From: Flavobacteriaceae bacterium Ga0077528
GTDB taxonomy: Bacteria; Bacteroidota; Bacteroidia; Flavobacteriales; Flavobacteriaceae
Length of the DNA stretch: 64,000 bases
Assembly: GCA_001464475.1 (NCBI GenBank)
Contig: LNDX01000012.1
Span: 1-64,000 of the forward strand
Direction of reading: 5' to 3'
Below are positions 38,138 through 46,320 of the stretch, in pieces; within the stretch, counting starts at the first letter, position 1; each line of letters begins with the position of its first letter. A program made the translations under genes and the position numbers. The notes below the pieces were generated by a model. It searched no databases, was not told where the DNA came from, and was given only the letters and a program-made list of their open reading frames with translations.

Positions 38138-38220
38138 AACCTAGCCCTGATTGTAGTGTCACGAAGTAAAACGAAAAGCAGGAATTACCATCACTGATAA
38201 ATCCCGAGCCTTTCGCTCCT
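38138..38220 (+). ncRNA. Structured flavobacterial intergenic element, copy 1 (possibly Flavo-1-like)
   Basis: It begins TAGCCCTGAT, contains GAAAAGCAGGAA, ACTGATAA and CCCGAG, and ends TTTCGCTCCTAA. The same landmarks in the same order occur at 54574-54680. From memory this kind of element is scattered after genes in many Flavobacterium genomes, and the Rfam Flavo-1 motif may be it. It lies between the convergent genes ending at 38065 and 38219 and touches the stop of the latter. Confidence 0.5.
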
Positions 38221-38584
38221 AATATTGATTAGTTGTCAATAAAACCAAGGTGCAAGCTTCTTCTACTTTGATGGAATTGGCTTTAAGTAATTGATAAAAC
38301 TCTGGATTTTCGGTTCCTGGGTTAAAAACTACTCTTTTAGGTTTAGTTTCGATAATGTAGTTGTAATACTCGCGTTGGCGCACCGGATTTAGGTACAAAG
38401 TTACGGTATCAATATTTTTTAAAGGAATGTTTTTGGTTCTGATTGAAATTCCTGCAACCTCGCCTTGATTTTGTCCGATAGCTATAACCGAATGACCTTT
38501 ATCAACTAACATTGTTATGGCTTTGAAAGCGTATCTTTCGGGTTTGGTGGAAGCACCAAGAACTAAAGTTTTCTTGTTTTTCAT
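38219..38584 (-). CDS. CoA-binding domain protein (YccU-like)
   Basis: Small Rossmann-fold protein of 121 residues of the CoA_binding family. It starts MKNKKTLVLGASTKPERYAF, and the motif with Gly and the phosphate-binding turn is at about 8-16. Further family marks are VIAIG, TVTLYLNP and VVFNPGTENPE, then EEACTLVLL at the C-terminus. Exact biochemical role is not established. The frame runs up to 38614, but the Met at 38584 matches the usual start. It is divergent from marC. Confidence 0.87.
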   Translation of the reverse strand: MKNKKTLVLGASTKPERYAFKAITMLVDKGHSVIAIGQNQGEVAGISIRTKNIPLKNIDTVTLYLNPVRQREYYNYIIETKPKRVVFNPGTENPEFYQLLKANSIKVEEACTLVLLTTNQY

Positions 38585-38648
38585 AAATGTAGAAGTTGTT
38601 TTTTTAGAGGTCATTTATGGTATCGCCCTATTTGAAATTTGTTTTCAA

Positions 38649-38683
38649 CAAAAGTAATGTAAGTGGCGATTTCATTCTGCAAA
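38649..38683 (-). promoter_or_regulatory. Putative promoter of the CoA-binding protein gene
   Basis: TACTTTTG (38649-38656) fits TAnnTTTG on the minus strand, with TTTG (38680-38683) 23 nt upstream. This is at the long end of spacings reported for Flavobacterium. Confidence 0.35.
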
Positions 38684-38710
38684 ATTACGGATAATTGTTT
38701 TTATTTTAAC

Positions 38711-38739
38711 TTTATGCGTTACTTCTTTATTTATCTTTG
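38711..38739 (+). promoter_or_regulatory. Putative marC promoter
   Basis: TATCTTTG at 38732-38739 fits TAnnTTTG and is preceded 17 nt upstream by TTTA (38711-38714). It lies 24 nt before the marC ATG. Confidence 0.45.
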
Positions 38740-38763
38740 TCAAAAATTTAAACTTTTCAAAAA

Positions 38764-39399
38764 ATGGATGTTTTCTTGAATACTTTTTTTGTTTTGCTTG
38801 GTGCGCTGTTTTCGGTATTAAATCCGATTGGTGCGATTCCGTTTTTTGTGGGTTTAACACAAGATTATAACAAAGCAGAACGTTCGCGTGTTTCTTTATT
38901 GGCAGCAATAAATGTTTGTATCATTTTGTTGATTTCCTTTTTTGTTGGTGAATATGTTTTGAGTTTTTTCGGAATTACGATTTCGGCACTTAGAATTGCT
39001 GGAGGAATTTTGATTGCGAGTTCTGGATTTGGTTTACTTAACGCCAATCCGAAAAAGCGAAAAGGAATTAGTAAAGAAGTGGAAGAAGATTTACAAAGCA
39101 GAACCTCTATTGCTTTAACGCCGCTTGCAATGCCAATGTTGGCTGGACCTGGTTCAATTTCCTTATTAATAGCATTTAATCAAGATCATAAAACTACACC
39201 TGAAATTTTGTCTTCTACACTTGCTATTTTCGTGGTTTCTCTTCTAATATTTTTGGTATTGAGAAGTGCTCATTACTTAGCTAAATATCTTGGAGCATCA
39301 GGAATTGTGGCGATTTCTAGAATTGTTGGTTTCTTAACTGTCGCAATTGGTATTCAGTATATTATTAGTGCGGTTTTAAGTATTATTAGAGGAATATAA
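38764..39399 (+). CDS. marC: MarC family membrane protein
   Basis: Integral inner-membrane protein of 211 residues with six predicted helices. The family start is visible in FFVLLGALFSVLNPIGAIPFF, with LAMPMLAGPGSISLLIAF in the fourth helix region and ISRIVGFLTVAIGIQYII near the end. The family was once linked to multiple antibiotic resistance, but that role has not held up and the substrate is unknown. The gene has its own promoter and is followed by a strong inverted repeat that separates it from the convergent ctlX. Confidence 0.9.
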   Translation: MDVFLNTFFVLLGALFSVLNPIGAIPFFVGLTQDYNKAERSRVSLLAAINVCIILLISFFVGEYVLSFFGITISALRIAGGILIASSGFGLLNANPKKRKGISKEVEEDLQSRTSIALTPLAMPMLAGPGSISLLIAFNQDHKTTPEILSSTLAIFVVSLLIFLVLRSAHYLAKYLGASGIVAISRIVGFLTVAIGIQYIISAVLSIIRGI

Positions 39400-39410
39400 G
39401 TGAAATTCCA

Positions 39411-39460
39411 ATAAAAAAATTCCAAATTCCAATTGTAATCATATTGGAATTTGGAATTTC
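39411..39460. terminator. AATTCCA inverted repeat, possible bidirectional terminator
   Basis: The arms AAATTCCAAATTCCAAT (about 39418-39434) and ATTGGAATTTGGAATTT (39443-39459) are exact reverse complements around an 8-nt loop, with an extra left copy AAATTCCAA just before. It lies between the convergent genes marC and ctlX. It belongs to the heptamer repeat family also found inside the symporter gene. Confidence 0.7.
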
Positions 39461-39505
39461 GTTTATTCTAAAATATTGGCTTCGAGAGCCTCAGCCAACA
39501 AAAAA

Positions 39506-40444
39506 CTATTTTCTCGGAAGAAAAACTTCTGCCATCATGCATCTTGCGCTTCCGCCACCGCATGCTTCGATGGTGTCTAGGCTTGAATGAAGAATTGTAA
39601 TGTGTTCTTCTAATTGTGCGATTTGCTTTTTTGTTAAAGCATTGTAAGCTGAAGAACTCATGATTAAGTATCTTCTTTCGTCTGCGCCTTGCAATTCTAA
39701 CATGTTTCCTGCGAAATTGTTCATTTGGTCTTCGGTAATTAGAATAATTTCTTTTTCGTCAGAACGAAGACTATCTAAAACCATTTTACGTTCTTTTTTA
39801 TCATCGATACAATCAGCACAAATTACGGCAAATGTATCTCCAATGCACATCATTACGTTGGTATGATAAATTAGCTTTCTTTCGCCATTAACAGTTTGAA
39901 ATGCTTCAAATATGATTGGATTCAAATCAAAATCTTCGCAAAATTCTATGAATAATTCTTCATCTGCTCTTGGAGAAAGAGCGCAATAGGCTTTTCCGTT
40001 TTCTCTATCAAGAACAATACTTCCTGTTCCTTCTAGGTAAAAACCATCTTCTTCTGCAGAAGTGTAATCCATAATTCCGTCGTTGATTTCGTAACCTTTG
40101 GCTTCAAGAATATCGAGAATATCTTCACGTCTTTCAGCACGACGGTTTTCGGCAAACATTGGATACAAAACCACATCACCATTTTCGTGAAAAGAAATCC
40201 AATTGTTTGGAAAAATACTGTCTGGCGTATCTGGATCTAAAGTATCGTCAACAACCGTAACATCGATTCCGACCATTCTTAATTTGTTTACGAAAGTATC
40301 AAACTCTTGTTGCGCTTTTTCGTTGACATTCGCTGGAGTTAATCCGTCAAGGACTTTTTGATAATAATTGTTTACCGCCGTTTGTTCGTTCATTCTAAAC
40401 GCTACCGGACGAATCATCAGAATTGAGTTTGTAGTTTGATTCAT
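39506..40444 (-). CDS. ctlX: Citrulline utilization hydrolase CtlX-like protein
   Basis: Guanidino-modifying hydrolase of the arginine deiminase superfamily, with 312 residues. Family marks are the start ILMIRPVAFRMNEQTAVNNYYQ-like segment near residue 9, the acidic/substrate region FPNNWISFHENGDVVLYP, YLEGTGSIVLDR, a His in LIYHTNVMMCIGD, and the catalytic Cys302 in GGGSARCMMAEVF. The physiological substrate is uncertain. A second superfamily member lies just upstream (40520), separated by a heptamer hairpin, so the two probably act in one guanidino or arginine pathway. Confidence 0.85.
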   Translation of the reverse strand: MNQTTNSILMIRPVAFRMNEQTAVNNYYQKVLDGLTPANVNEKAQQEFDTFVNKLRMVGIDVTVVDDTLDPDTPDSIFPNNWISFHENGDVVLYPMFAENRRAERREDILDILEAKGYEINDGIMDYTSAEEDGFYLEGTGSIVLDRENGKAYCALSPRADEELFIEFCEDFDLNPIIFEAFQTVNGERKLIYHTNVMMCIGDTFAVICADCIDDKKERKMVLDSLRSDEKEIILITEDQMNNFAGNMLELQGADERRYLIMSSSAYNALTKKQIAQLEEHITILHSSLDTIEACGGGSARCMMAEVFLPRK

Positions 40445-40454
40445 TTTTTTGTTT

Positions 40455-40512
40455 GTTTAAAGTTTCAGGTTTCAGGTTTCAGGTTTTACAACTTGAAACA
40501 TTAAACTTGAAA
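40455..40512. repeat. Heptamer-based inverted repeat (TTTCAGG / CTTGAAA)
   Basis: The left arm consists of about three TTTCAGG units. After a short loop the right arm is CTTGAAA, CATTAAA, CTTGAAA, which pairs imperfectly with the left. It sits between the two guanidino hydrolase genes and could act as an attenuator or terminator. It is the third heptamer family in the region. Confidence 0.7.
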
Positions 40513-40519
40513 CAAATTT

Positions 40520-41434
40520 TTAATCTCTTATCAAAGGTAATGTCGAACATCTTAATAGTCCTTCTTGTTTTGCTATTTCTGCGTATGGAATTTCTTCCAC
40601 TGTAAAACCTTGTTCTCTTAGCCAATTGTTCAATCTTGTGAAGTTTTTCTCCGAAACTACTACATCTGGTGCAATTGAAAACACATTGGAATTCATATGA
40701 TACATTTCATCGCGCGTGATGTGAAAAAGGTTTTCTTTCCCGAATAATTTTACTAAGTAAACGTAATCTGCTTCTTCACGGAAACCACTTTTATAGATGA
40801 TTCCTTTATTGGTTCCCACTGGCTGAAAGCAGCAATCAAGGTGTAATGCATTATCGCGCGCTTCTAATTTAGATTTCACTAAATCAAATTCTTTTACAAT
40901 TTTGTTTGGAAATAAATCTTTAATGTATTGAACTCCTTGCATATTAGTTCGAGCTGTAATGTAATCTTTATAATCAGAACCTTTATAAGTTCCTATAAAA
41001 ATATAATCATTCCAAAGCATTACATCGCCACCTTCAATATGAACATCCTCTGGCGGACGAACGACTTTAGCAGGATTAATTTGGTCAATTACATATTGAA
41101 TTGCATCCAATTCACGATTTCTATCAGGTAAAATATTGGCTTTTATAAAAACATCATCGATTACAAAACCAATATCTCTGGTGAAAATTTGATTGTAATT
41201 TTCAATCATTTCTGGACGAAAAACTTTCACATCATATTTTTGAAATACTTTATTGAAGGCTTCCATTTCTTTAACCATATCTTCTTCCACTGGATATGTA
41301 CCTGCGAGAATGTGTTCTAATGATTTTGGATCGTAGGCTTCTTCTGCTGTTGGAGTTGGTCCGTTATTTACTGCAGAACCTAATACAACGGCTCTTAATC
41401 TTGAAGTTTCGTTTTTTACATTTAATTGTAACAT
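40520..41434 (-). CDS. Arginine deiminase/DDAH-superfamily hydrolase
   Basis: Amidinotransferase-fold enzyme of about 304 residues, related to dimethylarginine dimethylaminohydrolase and arginine deiminase. Visible marks are RDIGFVIDD, HIEGGDVMLWNDYIFIG for substrate binding, LHLDCCFQPVG with the probable catalytic His, and the C-terminal nucleophile Cys in GLLRCSTLPLIRD. Start 41434 (MLQLNVKNETSRLRAVVLGS) fits the family. The frame also has an ATG at 41452, only 5 nt from the -7 box, so use of that ATG on a leaderless message cannot be excluded. It is paired with ctlX downstream. Confidence 0.85.
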   Translation of the reverse strand: MLQLNVKNETSRLRAVVLGSAVNNGPTPTAEEAYDPKSLEHILAGTYPVEEDMVKEMEAFNKVFQKYDVKVFRPEMIENYNQIFTRDIGFVIDDVFIKANILPDRNRELDAIQYVIDQINPAKVVRPPEDVHIEGGDVMLWNDYIFIGTYKGSDYKDYITARTNMQGVQYIKDLFPNKIVKEFDLVKSKLEARDNALHLDCCFQPVGTNKGIIYKSGFREEADYVYLVKLFGKENLFHITRDEMYHMNSNVFSIAPDVVVSEKNFTRLNNWLREQGFTVEEIPYAEIAKQEGLLRCSTLPLIRD

Positions 41435-41457
41435 ATAATTTGCTTTTGGCATTTGTA

Positions 41458-41465
41458 CAAATATA
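41458..41465 (-). promoter_or_regulatory. Putative -7 box of the DDAH-like gene
   Basis: TATATTTG on the minus strand fits TAnnTTTG. It directly touches the T-run of the terminator of the upstream gene, so stop and restart of transcription lie within about 35 bp. No clear -33 element is seen; it would fall in the terminator hairpin. Confidence 0.4.
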
Positions 41466-41494
41466 AAAAAGCTCCGTTGATTAACGAAGCTTTT
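41465..41494 (-). terminator. Terminator of the T9SS protein gene at 41513
   Basis: The hairpin has AAAAGCT/AGCTTTT outer arms and CGTT/AACG inner arms with one mismatch, around GATT. It is followed on the minus strand by a T-run (A at 41465-41470) and lies 19 bp after the stop. Confidence 0.75.
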
Positions 41495-41512
41495 GTTTAT
41501 AAGTATTTACTT

Positions 41513-43474
41513 TTAATTTTTAATTAACTTTTCTGTATGTACTTGTCCATCATCTGAAATTACATTAACAATATAGATGCCTGTTGGATATTTACTGACG
41601 TCAACTTGTGTTCTGTTTATTGTTTCCACTTGTTTTTCATAAACTATTTTTCCATCTATTGTTGCAATACTTAGTTTATTGAAATTACCGTCATTCATAA
41701 CAACTTCAATGAAATTACTTGATGGATTTGGAATAATAGAAAATCCGTTTACCAATTTTATTAAATTAATATTTTCTTCTGGGATTTCTTGATAAACAGA
41801 TTGTTCCTCACCTGGTCTGTATACAAAAGTGCTAGAACATCCTTCAGGATAAGCTGCAAATTGAGAGCCTAATACTGCTTCGAAACCAGGATTTAATTCC
41901 ACATAATTTTCAGCATGATAAACAACACCATTTCCTTGAACATTATCACCGACAGAAATAATATTGGATGCTTTAATCCAATCGGATCGTTCACGTTTCT
42001 TTATTGCTGGAATAGCTAAGTTGTTACTATCATCCGTTGGCGATGTTAAAGTTAGCGTTGGAATACAACAATCAATAAAAGTTACATCTGGTCCAACATT
42101 AGCAGAATTATCTGATATTTCATATAAAAATGTTCCAGCTGTACAATTAACATTAAAGTCGGCATTTACCTGAAATTCGAAATTTCCGGATGGATTAGTT
42201 CCAAAAACACTTGGTAAGAAACTAAAACAAAAAGTATTTGCTGTAAGTTGCGAAGGTGTGTTTAAAGTAGCAATTACTACTCCACCTTGGGTTATTTGCA
42301 TTGAAATGGTATTTAAAACTGCATTTGCTGGAGCTGCATAAGTACCGCAAACTTCTATTGGAATTGTACTTGTTGGACTTGGACAATTAATATTAGTTGG
42401 ATTAGTATTTATTGCGCCTAATTGAGGTGAAGCACATGTAAATCCGCAAATGTTGTCTATATAAACTGTTCCGAAGTGTGCCGATGGTTGACAATCACTT
42501 ACAGAAAACTCAATTGTTCCTGGTTGATTTAAAATATCACCAACATTTAATCTTGCGCAAATCCAACCTGTATATAGTACTCTTCTATCAGAATTTACAT
42601 TTATCGTTGAAAACAAACAATTATTTGGATTTGCAATTATACAAAACTCATCAACTACGTTTCCATATTGATCTAAAACTCTTGCTCTAAAATAAGGCTG
42701 AATATCTTGTGCATGCCCAGGTTTATTATCCATAACCAACGAAAAATTGAAATCAATTGTAGTTTGGTTTATCACAGGAAAATATCTAGAAACAGTAGTT
42801 AAATCTGACGAACCCATTCCGCCAGTATTATTTAATTTTATTGCTTTTGTTCCGCCATTGGTGTTTAAAGTTGGAACATTTACACCAAAACTAGCCAGAA
42901 CAGGATCAAATTGCTGATAACCTGAAGCAGCACTATTAATAACTGTTGCTCTTGAATTAAAATTGTTTGTCGTTGGAGCTAACACATTAGTTGTAGTTAA
43001 AACTGTTGGTGTCGCACATGATTGGAAAAAAGAAGTTCCAGACCCTGGTTGTGGATGCAAATCTGCCCAGAAAGTGTATCCTGCAGTTCCATCTTCAAAA
43101 TCACCATTAACACAATTTTGAGCCACAGACGCAGGAAGTTCAATTGCTTTGTAATCAGCTACTGCTTCACGATTTCTTGAAAAAAATAATTTTCTTAACT
43201 CATATCGTTTTGCGTCTATTAGAGCTTTTTCCAATTGTATATCTGTAAAATCTTCTTCCTCTCTAAGATGTTTAATCACCTCATCTGTAACCTCAACGGC
43301 TAACTTATACTTATTGAAATTATCCGAAATAAATCGTTCAACTTCTTTCTCTGTTTTTTCTGTTCTTGATACTCTTTTATTTTCTGCCTCAAGATATTCG
43401 TTTACTTGAGCAACCAATGAATTGGAATTAAAAAACAACAGAGCAATTAAAACTATTTTAAATATTTTAATCAT
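41513..43474 (-). CDS. T9SS-secreted protein with helical N-terminus, 653 residues
   Basis: The signal peptide (IKIFKIVLIALLFFNSNSLVAQ) is followed by a charged helical region (about 22-110, with ERFISDNFNKYKLAVEVTDE). A carbohydrate-binding-like beta domain follows, with Cys residues around FEDGTAGYTFWADLHPQPG and YIDNICGF. Later comes a region ending NYVELNPGFEAVLGSQFAAY, a pattern common just before flavobacterial sorting domains. The last 80 residues are a T9SS type A sorting domain (FSIIPNPSSNFIEVV, YPTGIYIVNV, terminal KLIKN). It is the second gene of a two-gene unit with the tail-fibre-like protein, 6 bp apart. Ligand unknown. Confidence 0.85.
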   Translation of the reverse strand: MIKIFKIVLIALLFFNSNSLVAQVNEYLEAENKRVSRTEKTEKEVERFISDNFNKYKLAVEVTDEVIKHLREEEDFTDIQLEKALIDAKRYELRKLFFSRNREAVADYKAIELPASVAQNCVNGDFEDGTAGYTFWADLHPQPGSGTSFFQSCATPTVLTTTNVLAPTTNNFNSRATVINSAASGYQQFDPVLASFGVNVPTLNTNGGTKAIKLNNTGGMGSSDLTTVSRYFPVINQTTIDFNFSLVMDNKPGHAQDIQPYFRARVLDQYGNVVDEFCIIANPNNCLFSTINVNSDRRVLYTGWICARLNVGDILNQPGTIEFSVSDCQPSAHFGTVYIDNICGFTCASPQLGAINTNPTNINCPSPTSTIPIEVCGTYAAPANAVLNTISMQITQGGVVIATLNTPSQLTANTFCFSFLPSVFGTNPSGNFEFQVNADFNVNCTAGTFLYEISDNSANVGPDVTFIDCCIPTLTLTSPTDDSNNLAIPAIKKRERSDWIKASNIISVGDNVQGNGVVYHAENYVELNPGFEAVLGSQFAAYPEGCSSTFVYRPGEEQSVYQEIPEENINLIKLVNGFSIIPNPSSNFIEVVMNDGNFNKLSIATIDGKIVYEKQVETINRTQVDVSKYPTGIYIVNVISDDGQVHTEKLIKN

Positions 43475-43480
43475 AACTCA

Positions 43481-46087
43481 TTATTTTTTTTGAATTAATT
43501 CTTTCATTTGATTTTTTAATTCCTCAATCTCTTTATTCTGATTTTCTATAGCTTTACTTTGGTTTTCTAAAGTTTTATTTTGCTCGATTATATATAATGT
43601 TAATTCTTCAATTTTCTCCATTTGTTTTGCTTGCATAGCAGATAAATCTAAGCCATTTTTAGCCAAATCCTCTGCAGAATCAACACCTGGTAAATGATTG
43701 TTATTATTTATAAATACTTCTACTTGTTTTAATGGCATCAATTTATAATCATCTGCAAATACATAATCTGCCCAATTATTAGTACTTCTTAAGGCTACTT
43801 TTACTTTTTCTGTTAGAATTCCTCCTTCTACAAATAATTTATAGTTTCCTGTGTTGTTTGGATAAACCCAACTAGAACCGATATACATTTTACCATGATT
43901 TGGACTTGTTGCAGTATTGAACCAAATATTTCTATCGTTCATATTTACAACTCTATTGTTGTTAGTCGTAGTTGATTGATTGATAACACCATTATTTCCG
44001 TAAAGACTTGTATCTATTGAGCTTACTTGATATGGTGTAGCCGGCATACCATTACCAGTTATAGTAACATTACTTCCTGGTATTATTGTAGTTGTTGGTA
44101 AGTTAATTGTATTTCCATTAGAAATTGTCAATGTATTTCCAACTAATGAAAGTGATTGTGCGTCTGTATCAGTATCAGTAAATGTTGGTAAAGTAATTGT
44201 ATTTCCGTTTGAAATTGACAATGTATTACCATTAATTGTAAGTGATTGCGCATCTGTATAAGTTGGAAGAACTACTGTATTACCATTAGAAATTGATAAA
44301 TTATTTCCAACTAAAGAAAGTGATTGAGCGTCTGTATCAGTATCAGTAAAAGTTGGTAAAGTAATTGTATTTCCGTTTGAAATTGACAATGTATTTCCAG
44401 CAATTGTAAGTGATTGTGCATCGGTGTAAGTTGGAAGAACTACTGTATTACCATTAGAAATTGATAAATTATTTCCAACCAAAGAAAGTGATTGAGCATC
44501 AGTATCTGTAAAAGTTGGTAGTGTAAATGAACCTCCACCATTAGATAATGTTACAATATTTCCAGATTGAGTTAAAGTTTGCAATTCATTTGTTGTGCTT
44601 CCATCAACTTCATTGAATGTAGGTATAGGAATTGTTACAGGATTACTTGCAATTCCGTTTACAGAGGTAATTAACTGATTATTTGCATTAAAAACATTTG
44701 AAATTGAATTTACTATAGTTGCATTAGACGAAATACCATTAACATCACTAGTCATCGTATTTGCTTGAGATGTTAATTCATTTGTAGCAACTAGATTAGG
44801 CATATATTGTAGTACAACATCACCATTACTATCAACACTTAAAAATTTATTTGTTGAACCAATAGTTGATGGGTTAAAAGCACTTGTTAAATTTGTAAAA
44901 CGAAGTCCAGAAGTATTAGGAGCTTCACTTTTTACTTCTAAAGTATTTTTAGGAATTGTTGTGTTGATACCAATTTGTCCTAATTTAGTAGTAAGATTAT
45001 CAGAACTACTCAATCTATTCATATTGTAACCAAAAATTACATTACCAATATTAAGAATATTATCACTTAATGGATTTACTTGAAAACCAGGATTAATATT
45101 TGAATTATTTCCCAATAGTATATTCCCATTTCCTGTTTTTCCACCTGCATTTTCACCAATAGCAATATTCTTAGAACCTGTATTAACTCCTGAACTATTT
45201 CCTAAAAATAGATTATTAGAACCTTGAGTAGTTGAATAACCTGATCGAGCTCCTATAAAAATATTACTTGAGCCTGATCTCAAAAAATGACCAGTGTAAA
45301 ATCCTAAATATAGATTTTTTTCTCCTGTTTGTAATAAAGAGCCTGCGGCTACTCCTAAAAACATGTTGTTATCACCAGTAGAAGAACTACCTGCAGAGCT
45401 TCCAATACCAATATTATTATCACCTGAAACATTACCATTTAATGACCATCTGCCAAGAGCGATATTACTGTTTCCGCTTTCATTTAATTCGAGTGAAGCA
45501 TTACTCAAACCAATATTATCACTTCCTAATATATTATTTTTTAAAGCTCTATATCCTAAAGCCGTATTTGAATTGCCTATTGTATTAAATTTACCAGATT
45601 CAGCACCAATAAATGTATTTCCGAACCCTGTAGTGTTATAAGTTCCTGTTCCCGTTCCAACAAAAGTATTTACAGAACCAGAAATATTTGACATTCCTGA
45701 ATTTTCTCCTATAGAAATATTATAAAAATTTAAAGAATGATTGGAATCACTTCCAGCTCTTTTCCCTATGTTGATATTAGCATTCCCTCCATTTCCTGCA
45801 TAAAAACCATAGGACGTATTTAGTGTGCCTATTTTTCCACTAAAAATATTATTTCTCCTAAACACCAAATCTTGATTATCGGTAGTCCCAATAAAATTGA
45901 CATTAGATGAAGTTCCAGAATTTCCATTTACATTCCAAAATGGTCTTACAGCTAGTAAATTAGAATTAGCACTCAAATTCCTATTAAGAACATCTGTTTT
46001 TGAAATAGAATCTGATTGTGCGTGTAAAGTATTAATAAGTCCAAAAAAAGCTGTTAATACAAATAAATAGTAGTTTTTTTTCTTCAT
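43481..46087 (-). CDS. Tail-fibre-like exported repeat protein, 868 residues
   Basis: The signal peptide (YYLFVLTAFFGLINTLHAQ) is followed from about residue 60 to 330 by short repeats of the form GNxNxxIGxxAG (GNTFIGAESG, NIALGRWSL, NLFLGNSSG). These resemble the left-handed rolls of trimeric YadA heads and phage fibres. At about 520-650 there are tandem units AQSLSLVGNNLSISNGNT. The C-terminus has YVFADDYKLMPLKQVEVFI and a final coiled coil (about 810-868, EKIEELTLYIIEQNKTLENQ). No T9SS sorting domain is visible. Many Bacteroidota encode such proteins. Trimerisation through the coiled coil is likely. It probably forms a unit with the T9SS protein downstream. Confidence 0.82.
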   Translation of the reverse strand: MKKKNYYLFVLTAFFGLINTLHAQSDSISKTDVLNRNLSANSNLLAVRPFWNVNGNSGTSSNVNFIGTTDNQDLVFRRNNIFSGKIGTLNTSYGFYAGNGGNANINIGKRAGSDSNHSLNFYNISIGENSGMSNISGSVNTFVGTGTGTYNTTGFGNTFIGAESGKFNTIGNSNTALGYRALKNNILGSDNIGLSNASLELNESGNSNIALGRWSLNGNVSGDNNIGIGSSAGSSSTGDNNMFLGVAAGSLLQTGEKNLYLGFYTGHFLRSGSSNIFIGARSGYSTTQGSNNLFLGNSSGVNTGSKNIAIGENAGGKTGNGNILLGNNSNINPGFQVNPLSDNILNIGNVIFGYNMNRLSSSDNLTTKLGQIGINTTIPKNTLEVKSEAPNTSGLRFTNLTSAFNPSTIGSTNKFLSVDSNGDVVLQYMPNLVATNELTSQANTMTSDVNGISSNATIVNSISNVFNANNQLITSVNGIASNPVTIPIPTFNEVDGSTTNELQTLTQSGNIVTLSNGGGSFTLPTFTDTDAQSLSLVGNNLSISNGNTVVLPTYTDAQSLTIAGNTLSISNGNTITLPTFTDTDTDAQSLSLVGNNLSISNGNTVVLPTYTDAQSLTINGNTLSISNGNTITLPTFTDTDTDAQSLSLVGNTLTISNGNTINLPTTTIIPGSNVTITGNGMPATPYQVSSIDTSLYGNNGVINQSTTTNNNRVVNMNDRNIWFNTATSPNHGKMYIGSSWVYPNNTGNYKLFVEGGILTEKVKVALRSTNNWADYVFADDYKLMPLKQVEVFINNNNHLPGVDSAEDLAKNGLDLSAMQAKQMEKIEELTLYIIEQNKTLENQSKAIENQNKEIEELKNQMKELIQKK
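44161..44519 (-). repeat. 168-bp tandem repeat inside the tail-fibre-like gene
   Basis: Two full copies start at about 44161 and 44329, and a partial third starts at about 44497. They encode 56-residue units containing DAQSLSLVGNNLSISNGNT and DAQSLTIxGNTLSISNGNT, so each unit is itself two related halves. Copies are nearly identical at DNA level, implying recent expansion. Confidence 0.85.
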
Positions 46088-46153
46088 AGCGTAGGTTTTA
46101 GTTTATTAATAATCTGTTTTGGGGAAAACAATTATGATTTCTTATTGTTATTT

Positions 46154-46161
46154 CAAAAATA
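46154..46161 (-). promoter_or_regulatory. Possible -7 box of the tail-fibre-like gene
   Basis: TATTTTTG fits TAnnTTTG on the minus strand 67 nt before the ATG at 46087. No -33 element is found at a normal distance. Confidence 0.25.
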
Positions 46162-46271
46162 AGTATTAATTATTCAAAAATATCGCTTATATACCTATAT
46201 ATTCGATTAAATACATCTTTTTAAATAAACATAATATAAATATCCTACAAATTATACAAACAAAAAAGCAT

Positions 46272-46308
46272 AAAAAAAAACCCCTTAAATAATTAAGGAG
46301 TTTTTTTT
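46272..46308 (-). terminator. gltA terminator
   Basis: CCTTAA/TTAAGG around ATAA is extended by one mismatch, a C-G pair and runs of A and T on either side. It lies 13 bp after the gltA stop. The flanking A and T tracts let it work in both directions. Confidence 0.85.
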
Positions 46309-46320
46309 ATAGATAGAAAC

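Noticed and set aside
43481-46087. Tail-fibre-like gene as part of a prophage
   Set aside because: No capsid, terminase, portal, integrase or lysis genes nearby, and it has a signal peptide for export.
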